Positions 11,212 to 22,245 of a DNA stretch of 64,000 nucleotides are shown piece after piece. The stretch comes from Pascua guehoae. Lineage: Eukaryota; Basidiomycota; Tremellomycetes; Trichosporonales; Trichosporonaceae. Each line of letters begins with the position of its first letter. Position 1 is the stretch's first letter. The notes beneath the pieces were generated by a model. That model was not told where the DNA came from. It saw only the letters and a list, made by a program, of their open reading frames with translations, and ran no database searches. The translations under genes and the position numbers were made by a program. Where the stretch lies: the NCBI GenBank assembly GCA_001600415.1, contig BCJX01000015.1, forward strand, positions 189,382 through 253,381. Direction: 5' to 3'.

Positions 11212-12521
11212 ATGCGCCCAGTTGCCGGATTCCACCTGGTGACGCGCGAAGACGCCGAGGGCAACCTCGAGTGCGACGCGTCGTTTGACGCGAGCCATTG
11301 GGGCCTGCGTATCGGGTCCATCTTTATCATCCTCGCGACGAGTGTGGTCGCGACCATTCTCCCGGTTGCGCTGCGGCAGTCCAACACTGTGCCCCGGCCG
11401 GTATACGAGTGAGTACGAGTACTAGTACGGGGGTATCCCTCCGAAGCGGTCCCCGTCTACTGCGTCATTAACCAAGAAACATGAGCTGACGCAATCCTGC
11501 CCCCACCTGCCTCCACTGCCGATCTTGCAACCTCCAGCTTCTTCAAATACTTTGGCTCGGGCGTCATCATCGCGACGGCACTGATACACCTCCTCGCGCC
11601 CGCGTTCGACGCGCTGGGGTCGGAATGCCTCTCGGGCGTGTGGCACGAGTACGACTTTGCGCCCGCCTTTGCGCTCATTTCCATCTTTCTCATGTTCTTT
11701 GCAGAGGTCGCCGCGTACCGCATCGGGACGCGCAAGCTGATGCGCCTCGGCGTGTCGTACTCTGCCCACGCCGACGACGAGACGGACGCACACGCACACA
11801 GCCACGCGCACGACCCGCCCCTCGACGTCGAGACGGCCCACACCCCGCCCCTCCCCGGTCACGTCCACCCCGTCGCCGTCCCCAGCGCCACGGCGAATGA
11901 CCTCGACGAGCACCACCACGCACACGCACACGGACAAGCACACGCGGAGAAAAACAAAAAGGCACGCGCGCTCAAGGAAAAAGACGTAGAGGCCCAGAGC
12001 GACGACTCGAGCATCAACCAGCCATTCTCCACCGCCGAGGCGTCCGCACAGGTCATTGGCGTCGCCGTGCTCGAGTTTGGCGTCATTCTCCACTCGATCC
12101 TCATCGGGCTCACACTCGCCGTCAGCGAGGAGTTTATCATTCTCTTTATTGTCATCATCTTCCATCGTGAGTACCAGTGGTCATGTTTTCTTGTTATCGC
12201 AACCCTCGCCGGCGACTGCCCGTGCCACTGTCTGCACGACTACCCTCCACTCCCAACTCGCCTTGCAATCTCGCCTTCAGCACTTGCAACTTGACCTCCA
12301 ACCTTCTACAACCCTCTCCCCTCTCCACTTCCAACAACCCTCTCCCCTCTCAACGTCCAACTCGGCCTCCAACTTCCCTTCCAACTCGCATCCAACTTCC
12401 GATACCCCCCGCCTGCGCCAACTGCTGCCCTCCCAACCACCCCCGCAACCACCTTGCACCACCCCACCTTCCCTTCCCCTCCCTACCCCACCCCCCCCCT
12501 CCCCCCCCTTTCCCCCCCCTT

Positions 12522-12573
<52 letters not shown>

Positions 12574-12958
12574 ACCCACACCCCGCTAACCCCCAGAAAT
12601 GTTCGAAGGCCTCGGTCTCGGCTCGCGCCTGTCCGGCCTCCACCTCCCGCCCCGCATGCGCTGGGTCCCCTACGCCGCCGGCGCCCTCTACTCGATCTGC
12701 ACCCCCGTCGGCGTCGCCGTCGGCCTGGGCATCCGCGAGACCTACAACGGCAACGGCGCCGCCTCGCTCATCGTCTCGGGCACCCTCGACGCGGTCTCGG
12801 CCGGAATCCTGCTGTATACCGGCCTCGTCGAGCTCCTCGCACACGAAATCCTTCTCAACCCACGCATGATGAAGAGCTCGGACGGAAAACTCGCCTACGT
12901 GTTTATCTGCATGTGCCTCGGTGCGGGCATCATGGCGCTGCTCGGCCGCTGGGCATAG
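11212..12958 (+). CDS. ZIP-family zinc/iron plasma-membrane transporter
   Basis: Exons 11212-11408, 11538-12166 and 12597-12958 give 395 aa, about usual for fungal ZIPs such as Zrt1/Zrt2. An N-terminal extracellular segment precedes a helix (GLRIGSIFIILATSVVATIL), then FFKYFGSGVIIATALIHLLAPAFDAL, which matches the conserved TM2 including its metal-proximal His. The loop between TM3 and TM4 is long, acidic and His-rich (HAHSHAHD near residue 155, HHHAHAHGQAHAEK near 195), as expected for cytosolic zinc sensing or binding. TM4 carries the ZIP signature VLEFGVILHSILIGLTLAV with its transport-site His. The third exon supplies TM5-TM8 and ends GAGIMALLGRWA. Metal import is inferred from the family; zinc versus iron cannot be settled. 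Intron 2 (12167-12596) is unusually long and carries a 51-nt C run just before its acceptor. Confidence 0.93.
12523..12573. repeat. Poly-C tract in ZIP intron 2
   Basis: 51 consecutive C bases, 23 nt upstream of the intron's CAG acceptor (12594-12596), preceded by shorter C runs from 12490. It takes the place of a normal polypyrimidine tract. Its length in the assembly may be unreliable. Confidence 0.9.
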
Positions 12959-13559
12959 TGGACTTTGGCTTGGAGAGGTATCGCGTAGCACGGATCACGG
13001 AGGACGTGTCACGTATCACGTATCACGGAGCGTATCACGTAGTGGGTATCAGGTAGAAGGACACGCATTGGTGCTGTATAGTACGGCAGATTCCTACGAT
13101 AGATGCTAGCATTTAGGATATTCTCGCAGTCGGCACCAGGAGGCTCGCCAGATGGCACCGGGTTGGCCCCAGGAGCACAGTGTGGCTCGCGGCGGTGTAC
13201 TCGAGTCGAGGTCTCTAGACCCAAGGGTTTCGATAAGAGTTGCAAGACTACTGTACTTACTGTGCCAGCGTTGCAAAGCTGTACCCGGTGGCACCGTACT
13301 CGGCGTCCTGTACCCGCTGAAAACCCCCTCTGCCCACGCGACCCGTTGTACTCGCCCAAGACGCGGCAAAGCGCCACAACAGCCAAGCTTGTCTCTCGCC
13401 GAGCACAGTACTGTGCCATTAAAAGCAAACCCCGACGACCAGAGAGCCACACCACCGCCAGTCGAACCCACCGTCTGCACCGCACACGGCCCAGGCTCGA
13501 GAGGGGCGAGAGGCGAGCGAGGGAGATTCGTGGCTCGAAGTCGACATTGGGGCCGTCGG

Positions 13560-13800
13560 TCGGACTTGGACTCGGACGCGGGCCCGGCGGAGTCGGTCTC
13601 GGAGTCGGTCTTGGACTCGGAGTCGGTCTCGGTCTCGGACTCCACTCGTAGTCGGTCTCGGACTCGGACTCGGACTCGGACTCGGACTCGGTCTCGGACT
13701 CGGACTCGGACTCGGACTCGGACTCGGACTCCACTCGGACTCGCCTCGGCCTTGGACTCGGTCTTGGTCTTGGACTCGGTCTTGGTCTTGGACTCGGTCC
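13560..13800. repeat. (GGACTC)n hexanucleotide satellite
   Basis: About 240 bp of GGACTC/GGTCTC/GGTCTT hexamers with interruptions, purest at 13655-13735. All frames stay open because of the repeat. Confidence 0.9.
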
Positions 13801-13885
13801 AATCTGCACAGTGGCACGGGCCAGAGAACGTGGGTGCACGCATGAGCGACGTATTGTGCTACTGGGCCAATCTTGGCCGCGGTCC

Positions 13886-13950
13886 TGATCTCGAGGTTGC
13901 GCCATGAGTAATGGGGCTCGTGCGTCCTCGCTTTCGGAGGTTGCGCCACC
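13886..13950. repeat. GAGGTTGCGCCA dispersed repeat, left set
   Basis: Two copies of GAGGTTGCGCCA (about 13893 and 13933), the first followed by TGAGTAATG. The same motif and tail recur downstream of the kinase-like gene at 15259-15520. Confidence 0.6.
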
Positions 13951-14251
13951 GAGCTAAGTACCGGTACAGTACCGGTTCATGGAGCCAAGTGATCAAGTGA
14001 TCCATCAAGCTCGCGTTCGGCGGCGTCACTGCACGTTGGGTGGTGGGCCAGCAGACTACGCGGACGGCACAAAGGTCCAATGTGGCATGTGGCATGCATG
14101 CGTTCCAGTCACGCCCGTGCGTACATCCATGTCTCGCACACCTCACGTCCTCGCACAGCTCACCGCTTATCGAAGCCGCACGGACATGACGCCCAATTCT
14201 CACTCTCCACTCGTCAGACACAACTCGCCCACTGTCCAGACTCACACCAAC

Positions 14252-15123
14252 ATGCGAACCCTCCTCGACGACTACCAAGTCCACGGCCCCGAGGGCGTCA
14301 TCCGGCACTGCATCTACTCGGACGCGGGCGTCGTCCACCGCGTCGAGTGGCCGCTGAGGGCCGCTGTCGACGTCGATGCGCTCCCCCATGCGCCTCTGGA
14401 CAAGTACGCCTTTATGCCCAAGCACCAGGCGCGCTGGCGCGTGTGTCCCGCCGAGATGCGCGACGAGTGGTGGCTCAAGGCGACGCGATACATGGTGAGC
14501 CAGTCTGCATACAGCGTCAGAGTCAGGGCCAACCGCAGGGCGTGGACGAGCACGATGCCGAATGCACGTCGGCCGCGACCGCGCGCGAGCTCGACGTCGT
14601 CGCCATGCTCGACCGCCACCCGCACCCCAACCTGTGCACCTTCCACGGCTGCCGCCTCGAGTACAACCCCGACGGCGGCGAGGCGCACGTCTCGGGCCTA
14701 GTCTACGAGCGCCTGCACAGCACGCTCGCGCAACAGGTCACAAGGCAGCGCACCACGTTCGACGCGGGATCCACCCCCCTGCCCGCCCGGGACCGAGTGC
14801 CCGTCGACCCCGCGGCGGTGATGCGCGACGTCCGCGCGGCGCTCGCGCACCTCCGCGCCCTCGGGCTCGTGTACGTCGACATCACAGCCGCAAATATCAT
14901 GTACCGACCCCCTCGTGATGACACAGAGGGTCAGTGGTGCCTCGTCGACTTTGCAGAGTGCTACCCCCCCAACACGGCGTTTGAGTACGGCGTCCCCGGG
15001 ACACCTGGGTGGATGGACCCAAAGGCCAGGGTCGTCGATGAGACGGTGGAGAGGTCGCTTGGCGTGCTCGACGAGTTTATGCGGACGGGGGTGCCCCCGG
15101 AGCCCGACGACGATGACGAGTAG
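14252..15123 (+). CDS. Degenerate protein-kinase-fold protein
   Basis: Exons 14252-14494 and 14539-15123 join in phase 0 to 275 aa (44-nt intron). The N-lobe is abbreviated, with no glycine loop visible; WWLKA (Lys76) may be the beta3 lysine and ATAREL (Glu98) the helix-C glutamate. HPHPNLCTFHGC (108-119) is the typical alpha-C/beta4 junction, and VYERLHSTLAQQ fits the hinge region. In the C-lobe the HRD-loop equivalent reads LVYVDITAANIMY, keeping Asp195 and Asn200 but with His-Arg replaced by Tyr-Val. The DFG equivalent is VDFAE, with Asp218 kept and Gly changed to Ala. GVPGTPGWMDP stands where the APE segment would be, and the protein then stops after an acidic tail, with no room for the usual helices F-I. 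This suggests a minimal kinase or pseudokinase as found in lineage-specific fungal families. The start at 14252 was chosen for context; an in-frame ATG at 14188 is possible. Confidence 0.75.
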
Positions 15124-15258
15124 ACTATGTACCCCGCTTGTACCCAACGTGATCCGCAAATACGATGCGTGCCATGGGCCCGCCCGTGCCCGCCAGTGCC
15201 CCTGGCTGTGTCTCTGGCTGGCGGGGACTCGGAGCGAACGGATATCTGGAGGATCCCC

Positions 15259-15520
15259 TTCAGAGGCTGCGCCATTAGTAATGACGTCTCTACATCAACC
15301 TCCCATTCCCAGGTTGCGCCATGGGTAGAGCACCTGTTCATGGGGTCAACTCATACATCAACCTCCCGTTCCGAGGTTGCGCCGCCAAGGTACATGCTGG
15401 TCGATCAGAGGCAGTACCACGTTCATGGGGTCAACTTGTACATCAACCTTGCGTTCCGAGGTTGCGCCACGAGTAATGAGGTTCCTACATCAACCTCCCG
15501 TTAGGAGGCTGCGCCGTCGA
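15259..15520. repeat. Degenerate tandem array of GAGGTTGCGCC units
   Basis: Five GAGG(T/C)TGCGCC motifs (about 15265, 15310, 15374, 15449, 15506) spaced by roughly 45-75 bp, with shared linkers TACATCAACCTCCCGTT and GTTCATGGGGTCAACT. Related copies lie upstream of the kinase-like gene at 13886-13950. Confidence 0.8.
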
Positions 15521-16807
15521 CGCAGACGTTGGTCGGCCCTGCGGCAGTACTCTATTGCCCAGATTGGGGCGCACGCACGGATCCAAGTCGCAGTCTCAAC
15601 TCCAGTCGCACCCGTACATGATATAACGTACACATCAGAGTTGTAATCTGAGATTCCTGACGCTCGGCCTCGCCGTCTCTTAGTTGCGCCGCCGTCGGCA
15701 TTGATATTGTCCGCGTCTCTACTACTTACATACCCCGCTCATTGCTCCGTATCCCCTCATGCAACGCGTCTACAACACACCATGTACCCAACTCGAGAGC
15801 CGCGTCAAATACGCTGCGTGTCATGTGCCCCACTCGTTGGCTAGCGGCGAGCTGCGCAGGACGGGTGCGCAGGGCACCAGGGACACGGGTCCGTACCACT
15901 GACAAGGGCGCAAGGGATGAAAGCCGGGGGCAGTACTAGAGCCGGCAGTTGATGTGCATCTGCACTGGGGCTTCGTGCGCATACCGGTGCGTCTGGAGTT
16001 TTGAGCTTTGCACTCTGAGCAGGGTTTGGTCTCTGTACACAAATTTCTCTGCAGACGAATACAGCACAATGGCACCGAGAAGCGGGTACACTTGATGTTT
16101 CGTGCTCGCTGTATTTTATCCTGCATGTCCTGCACGCCCCAAGACTTGGACCCAGCACGAACCGCCTCCCCCTTGACCCACGTCTGAAAGGCGCAAACCG
16201 GTATCTAGACTCGTGGCGCCATGCCCGGACCCGCAGGCTAGGACGAGGCGTCCTCTTGTCTCTTGTAGCGGCCAGGTCCTCAAGCCTCGGCCCTACTCGA
16301 CCCCGCTTCCCCCTCTTCCCACCCCCACCAACAACCACCGTTGCCCGGTGGTCATGTGGAGCACGTAGCTTGCGCATCGTTTGCCTCGCACAGGTTCGTG
16401 TTGCATTATAGATGTCCTGCACGCCGCCCCGCGCTGTGCTGCCCGCGCTTACTGTTGTAACTAGTCTTATGACCTTCGGTACACACCTGTACGGTACTTG
16501 CACAGCGAGCTTTTGCCCTGCAGCGTGCGGCAGACACATTGCGAGGTTGGCACGTCGCTGCGCAGGCTCTAGAATTACTATGTTACATTTGGACTAGAGC
16601 TTCTACAGTGTGGTGGCCGACTGCGTCGCTAATCTATAGGCCACGGGGGGTTGAATGGGGAGTGTATGGGATGGCAGAATGGGGAGTGTATGGGGGCATG
16701 GTGTCACGGAAGGGTGGGTGTTGAAGGGGGGTGTTTTATTTATGAGAGCTTGTTGAAAAGTAGTGTCCGGAAGTGAATTGCGAGAAAAACAGAGTCTACG
16801 CCTACGC
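15521..16807. other. Intergenic, convergent gene ends
   Basis: No gene seen. 15985-16140 resembles the terminal-inverted-repeat elements at 23199 and 47672. A long minus-strand frame at 15841-16539 has no family-like features. Confidence 0.45.
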
Positions 16808-18912
16808 CTACGCGTCCCTCTCGGCGGCCTTTGGCGCGGCCTCGATGTCGACGTCTGCGGGGCGTTCCTTTGCGTCCTCGAGGGCGGCCTGCTCCCGTGC
16901 GGCCTTGTTCTTTGCCTCTTCTTCAGCCTTTGTGGGCATTTTGCTATTCTTGATAATGAGGCCGCCGATGAGTGCGCAAATGGCGAACGGGACGCCGATG
17001 AGGTAGACCTCGCGGAGGGTCTCCATGTATCCGACGAGGACCTGTGGCCGCATGGCGTCTGGAACCACGGACCAGACTGCACCGGCATTGTTGACGACGG
17101 CCATGACCATGTCCTCTGGGAGCTGGGGTGCGTACTTGTGGAGATTGTGCTGGATCTGGTTTCCAAACACCGAGCCCGCGAGGGAGATGCCGAGGATACG
17201 ACCTGCAAAGCCGAGGTAGGTGCCGATGCCGATACCGGACGAGATCATGCGGGGCTCGTCGCGGAGCTCAAACTGGACGGCCATCATCGAGTTTTGGAGA
17301 CAGAGGCCGATCCCGATCCCGAGGAATACCTGGAAGCCGTAAATGTGCGCAATGGGCGTGCCGTACTTGACGGTATAGAGGAGGCCCGATCCGAGGGCGA
17401 TAAACGCGGGCCCGGCGACAATGACCCACTTGAAGCGGCCGAGGAGCGGGATAATGCGCGACGACACCATCATGACGACAATCTGCACCATGATCACGGG
17501 CAGGAGCCGCACGCCCGTCGCCGTCGCCGACAGCCCGTACGCGGCCTGGAACCCGAGCGAGAGGTAGTAGACGAGCAGCATGAAGGCGCCAAAGACGAAA
17601 ATCATCAGGATCGCAGCCCCGTTGATGCTCCGCCGGCGCAGCAGGTGGAGCTTGAACATTGCGCGCTCGGGCCCAAGCCACCACTCCCACGCAACAAAGA
17701 TGGGCGGCAGCACACCCATCAGAACAAGGCAGGCAATCACGCCGCCGTCCTTCCACGGCCGCTCGATGCCGCCCCACTGCAGCGCGAGGATCAGGCAGCA
17801 CGACCAGCCCATGCTGATGATACACCCCACCCAGTCGACGTCGAGGACATGCCGCACCGTCTGCAAACTCAAGATCTTGTAGTTTGGGTCCTTCCGGAGG
17901 CCAAGCGGCGGCTTGAGCGGCTGGAACACGAACAGGAGGAACATGGCGAGGCCTCCGAACGGGAGGTTTATGTAAAAGCACCAGCGCCATGAAATATGGT
18001 CCGTAAAGGCTCCCCCGACGAGAGGACCGATGACAGAAGCAATGGCAAAGCAGATGCCCTGGTGGTTGTCAGTGGTTGGTCGAGTGTGGCACTTTTTTTT
18101 GCCGTGTGGCACTTTGTGTGGCACTTTTTCGGCATGTGGCACCCCATGGGGTCCTACTCACGATAAGGGCGAGGTATTGGGCGCGATTGTGCAGAGGAGT
18201 GATCTCTGCAATGATGACCATGCCGCCAGAGAAGAGGCCGGCGGCACCGGCACCGGCGAGGGCACGGCCAAAGATGAGGACCTTCATGTTGGGCGCGACG
18301 CCGCAGACGAGCGACCCGAGCTCAAAGACGAGGACGGCAAACATGATGACCACCTTGGACGGGATGACGTTGAGCCATTGGGCGTAGATGAGGTTCAAGG
18401 CAAAGAGGGGCAGGCTGGGGTTGTCAGTAGTGTGAAAATGCCACAAAGCTGATGTGGGGCGCCACTGTGGACAATGTGGGGCTCCACCGTCGACCCGCCA
18501 GAACCAGTACTCAAAGCTCAACTCACAAGAAACCAGATGCGAGCCATGGAAGCTCGGTGAGCGAGTGGAACGCCTCTGTGATTTTAGGAATGGCCGTGGC
18601 GACAATAAGCTGGTCGAGGGCAAAGAGAAAAATGGCAATCATGAGCGAGATGAGAATGGCCCAGAACCGCCACCTTGGCAGTTCGAGCGGGGCCACGTGC
18701 GTCGGCGCTGCGGCGTTGGAGCCGGCCTTGGACTTTTCGGGGTCGGCAGAGGTGGCCGAGGGCGCGCCGGGGTCTGTCCTGGTCGCCTTGCTCGAGGCAA
18801 TGGACGTGGCCTTGGATGTGGGCGTGTTGCCGACCGCAGTGGCGACGGAGTAGTGTGCGTCATGGGCCGCCTTTGGGGCGTCCGAGACGGGGGCACCCGG
18901 TTGTGAGGCCAT
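16808..18912 (-). CDS. MFS drug:H+ antiporter, 14-TM (DHA2-like)
   Basis: Exons 18912-18527, 18414-18162 and 18058-16808 join in frame to 629 aa. About 85 polar Ser/Ala/Pro-rich residues precede TM1 ([28 protein letters not shown]), which contains the LDxxIVxxAxP signature of DHA2 exporters. Then follow [22 protein letters not shown] (TM2), [29 protein letters not shown] (with the GRxLxGxGxG motif) and [29 protein letters not shown], the classical gPxxGG and WRWxFxINxPxG segments. Length and topology fit 14 membrane helices, and a Lys/Glu/Ala-rich cytosolic tail ends the protein. Expected role: proton-coupled export of toxins or metabolites at the plasma membrane or vacuole. The substrate is unknown. 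Intron 2 (18161-18059) contains four GTGGCAC-type reiterations. Confidence 0.93.
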
Positions 18913-19988
18913 GGTTAAGGCCCGTGGTAGGGTGCTAGGGGCGGTGGGTACAGGAGGCAACTTTTGTGGTGATCAGAAGCCGCCGGGTGTTGAGAGAGAG
19001 TAGGTGGGTGGTGAAGGAGCGGGAGGGGAGGTGGGAGGTGGATGCAACGCGGTGGTGCGCGCGATCGTGGGTCGGGTGTTATCAGAAGTTTCCAGGTGGA
19101 AAGACGAGTAAGGTGGCAGAGAGTCAAGGCCGGAAGACGGTGGAGTAATGCTAAAGTTGGGTCATCAAAGCCCCAGTACTTTAAGTACTCGAGTCGCGGT
19201 TGTCACGCAGAGGATCAGTCCGAGTTGGAAACAGAAAAACAAGCCCGACGGCCGAGCCAGGGCCCCAGCGGCATGTTCTGCAATCCTGTAATCTCGTGCC
19301 AAGGCACCAGCCGCCGCCCAGTCTCATTTTTTTTTTCCGCTGGGGGAACAGCTGGGGAGCTGGGGAGCTTGCGAGTCGCCCCGGCTGCAAGGTACGCAGC
19401 CGCCCGGCGCACTGTCTGTCGCACATGTGCACAAGGTGACGCGCCGGGGCGGCATGAGCGGCAGCCTCGGCGAGGCGCAGCAGAGGGCAGAAAATAGCAT
19501 CAAGACATGAACTGATACGCGCCCGAATGGCCGAGGTCGGTGGCGCAGGGGGGCAAAGCAGCGGCCAAACAATGGTCGACTGCCCTGTGTACCTGTACCT
19601 GTAGTCTAGTCTAGTCTACTCTGCAGATGCCAAGCCGCGGCGGGTGCTTGCTTGTCGGCCCCGACCCTATCCCATTTTCTCGTTTGAGATCTCGGAAGCG
19701 AGGCCCAACCATAACGACGAGGGGACACTGACACAACCCCACCATAACTTGTATGCTACACACAGAGCCGACCCAAGCGAATAAAAAGGCCGTGCTTGCC
19801 ATGCCGTTTCCACGTGTTCCATCGGCTCTCACATTCCTCGTGACGTCACTTGCATACCCAAGCACCCGATTCGCCAAGGATCGTCACTTGTACCAGCATA
19901 CGCGCTCACCATCATCTCGCATCGCTCACCATCCACCCCATTCTCAGACGGCGACCAGCACCAAACACACTCAACAAGACAGCGAACA
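18913..19988. other. Divergent intergenic region
   Basis: Lies between the divergently transcribed MFS and NAXE genes and should hold both promoters. It contains a T9 run (19327-19335) and short TAGTCTAGTCTAG reiterations (19603-19619). No gene seen. Confidence 0.5.
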
Positions 19989-21930
19989 ATGAGTCTCCGG
20001 TACATTGGCCAGAAGCTCGCGCAGCAGATCGACGAGGAGCTCATGTCCGCCGCAGGCGCCTTCTCACTCGATCAGGTGCGTGCCCCACTCCCCGCCAGGT
20101 CCCGGGCCTCAGTCTTCGTGGCCTTGCTGCCTGCCCACCCTGTACTACACGTCGTCCAAATTGTTATTCTCTTTCGCTTGCTAGCGCGCTAGCTTATCGC
20201 CTTGGCAGCATGCTACGACAGTTGGCTTGGCGCGCACATGACCCCCCCGCACCCAACCACACCTGACTAACCCGCCCAGCTCATGGAGCTCGCAGGCCTG
20301 TCGTGCGCCCAGGCGCTCGCGCGCAGTTTCCCCGTCGCGACACACCGCCGCGTGCTCGTGTGCTGCGGCCCAGGGAACCAGGTGAGTTGCACCCGTCGCG
20401 AAACCGAGCACGGGGCCGGCCGGGCGTCGAAATACTTGCTTGTGTGGTCTGGTGCGGAATGGCTGGGAAGCAGGGAAAGGGCCAATACAAAAGGTATCGC
20501 CGAGGCCGAGGTGAGGTGTGGCCGAGGCCGAGGTGATCGGATTCCCCCGTAACGCCTTTTCGCCCTTTGCCACTTTGACCGCGGCCAGCATGCCTACCCG
20601 CCGAGCCCACTCATGGGCATCATGGGGCCGCTGCATCGTCTCGGGCGCGATGCATTCGGGACCACTGTGCGGATGCACCGTGACGGTCTAAATGCGGAAG
20701 CAACTTTAACGAATGTGGAGCAGGTTATCAGATAGCACGACTCGTTCCTGGGCGTGGCGGATGGCACACTTGCGTCGCCAACGCGGCCATCGCTTGCCGC
20801 TGGGCGTTTCGGCACTGCTGCTGCTGCTGTGACGTCGTTGGCGAGGTGGCAGGTCGGCGATACGCAGCAGGCGGTCCTGGGGACATCCTTGGATCCTTGG
20901 CCGTGGGCAAGAGGTGGGAAGCGCCGCCGCAACTCCCAGGTGGCTCCAGGTGTGACACTGGCAGAGGGCAGAGCCGCAAGCGTCCAGGTTGCATGCAGGT
21001 TGAATCAGGTTGTCGGTGCATGCCGTCCAAGGCTGTTGGGGTGCTGTCTTGCTGCACCCCAAGGCGTGAGCACAGCATAGAGTGTGACCCACGCGTTTCT
21101 TCGCACACCTCGGTGTTGCTGACCACACAGGGCGGAGACGGCCTCGTGGCAGCTCGGCACCTGCACCACTTCCGCTACACGCCCACCCTCTACTACCCCA
21201 AGCCGGGGAGCAAGGACATTTACATGCGTCTCCTCCGCCAGGCCAACAACCTCGGCATCCCCGTCGTCGCCGACGCCGCCGACTTTGCGGATGCGCTCGC
21301 GCACAGCGACGTCGTCCTGGATGCCATCTTTGGTGGGTCTTCGGAGGAAGGTGGTGGCTTTCGAAATAATGCTGACGCTTTCTTCCGTGCGCCTTACTTC
21401 TTTGTCCCTTTCATTCTCTCCCTGCTCGCATTCCTCCTTTACTCGTGTTTACTGCTTACTCCGCTTCACTCACTCGCCCATTACTGCTGTTGCTGTGACG
21501 TCGCCCTCACCAGGCTTCTCGTTCCAGCCCCCCGTCCGCGCCCCGTTCGACAAGGTCCTCGACGCCCTCGCCGCCACCAAGGTGCCCATTGTCTCGGTCG
21601 ACATTCCGTCGGGCTGGGGCGTCGAGGCCGGCCGCCAGCCCCTCTTCACCTCGCCAGACAAGGACGGAAACCACCGCCCCGTAGAGACCATCGACCCAGA
21701 CGTGCTCGTCAGCCTCACCGTGCCCAAGGAAGGCGTGCGCGAGTTCAAGGGCAGGCACTGGCTCGGTGGTCGCTTTGTTCCCGAGTGAGTTCTACTCACA
21801 CATGACAGCTATGTTGAGTAGGATAGCTGACACGCACAGCGAGCTGGCGAAAAAGTACGAGCTCAACCTGCCAGAGTACCCGGGCATCGACGAGGTCGTC
21901 GAGCTCCCGAGCCCCGGGCCCAAGTTGTAG
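19989..21930 (+). CDS. NAXE: NAD(P)H-hydrate epimerase (YjeF_N family)
   Basis: Five exons (19989-20075, 20280-20381, 21131-21332, 21514-21784, 21840-21930) join in frame to 250 aa, the usual length for a stand-alone epimerase. The enzyme interconverts R- and S-forms of damaged NAD(P)HX so the dehydratase can repair them. Visible hallmarks are MSLRYIGQKLAQQIDEELM at the N-terminus, [35 protein letters not shown] (the GPGNNGGDG nucleotide-binding motif, here with Gln for one Asn), PTLYYPKPG, DVVLDAIFGFSFQPPVRAPF (catalytic-Asp/GFSF motif), PIVSVDIPSGWGVEAG and VSLTVPKEGVREFKGRHWLGGRFVP. No fused dehydratase domain follows. Intron 2 (20382-21130) is 749 nt, far longer than the gene's other introns. 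No mitochondrial presequence is evident in this start. Confidence 0.95.
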
Positions 21931-22245
21931 GTGCCAAACCGCGCCAAAGTTGTAGATGCCAAAGGAGTCATGTCTGCACCGTGATTGCATAGCTTATCGG
22001 GCGTGTGCCGTGCTTGGGACAGCCGGGGAGTTGCACTCAGATGCCTCCTCAGGCTCTTCCTTACCCTAACTGAACTCCTAATCTCAATGCCACTCTGGAC
22101 CCCGCCGTTAACCTAACGTCACCCCCACCGTCAATGCACCTGCAATCCCCAGCCCAACCTCATCCTCACCCACCCAACACCACCTCATCCCCTCACAATG
22201 CACAGACCCGTCCACGCTCGCTCCTCACTTCCCAAGCCAAAAAGC
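21931..22245. other. Short intergenic region
   Basis: Between the end of NAXE and the tRNA-Glu gene. No coding sequence. The A run at 22239-22243 is the minus-strand pol III terminator of tRNA-Glu. Confidence 0.5.

Larger units (their letters stand above)
12959..14251. other. Intergenic with minisatellites
   Basis: 3' flank of the ZIP gene with ACGTATCACG reiterations (12980-13045), then non-coding sequence and the CGGACT satellite at 13560-13800. An open frame translated as SESESE/VRVRVR is a repeat artefact. Confidence 0.5.

Noticed and set aside
12350..12991. Minus-strand poly-Gly ORF
   Set aside because: Antisense of the ZIP intron poly-C and exon 3.
13106..13843. 245-aa minus-strand ORF with SESE/RVRV repeats
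   Set aside because: Entirely explained by the GGACTC satellite, which keeps all frames open.
15259..15520. Possible CRISPR-like spaced repeats
   Set aside because: Irregular spacing, conserved linkers and eukaryotic context point to a degenerate tandem array.
15841..16539. 232-aa minus-strand ORF
   Set aside because: Arg/Pro/Cys-rich without domain-like pattern and overlapping a TIR-element relic.
16763..17992. 409-aa plus-strand acidic ORF
   Set aside because: Antisense to the MFS transporter exon 3, which is strongly supported.
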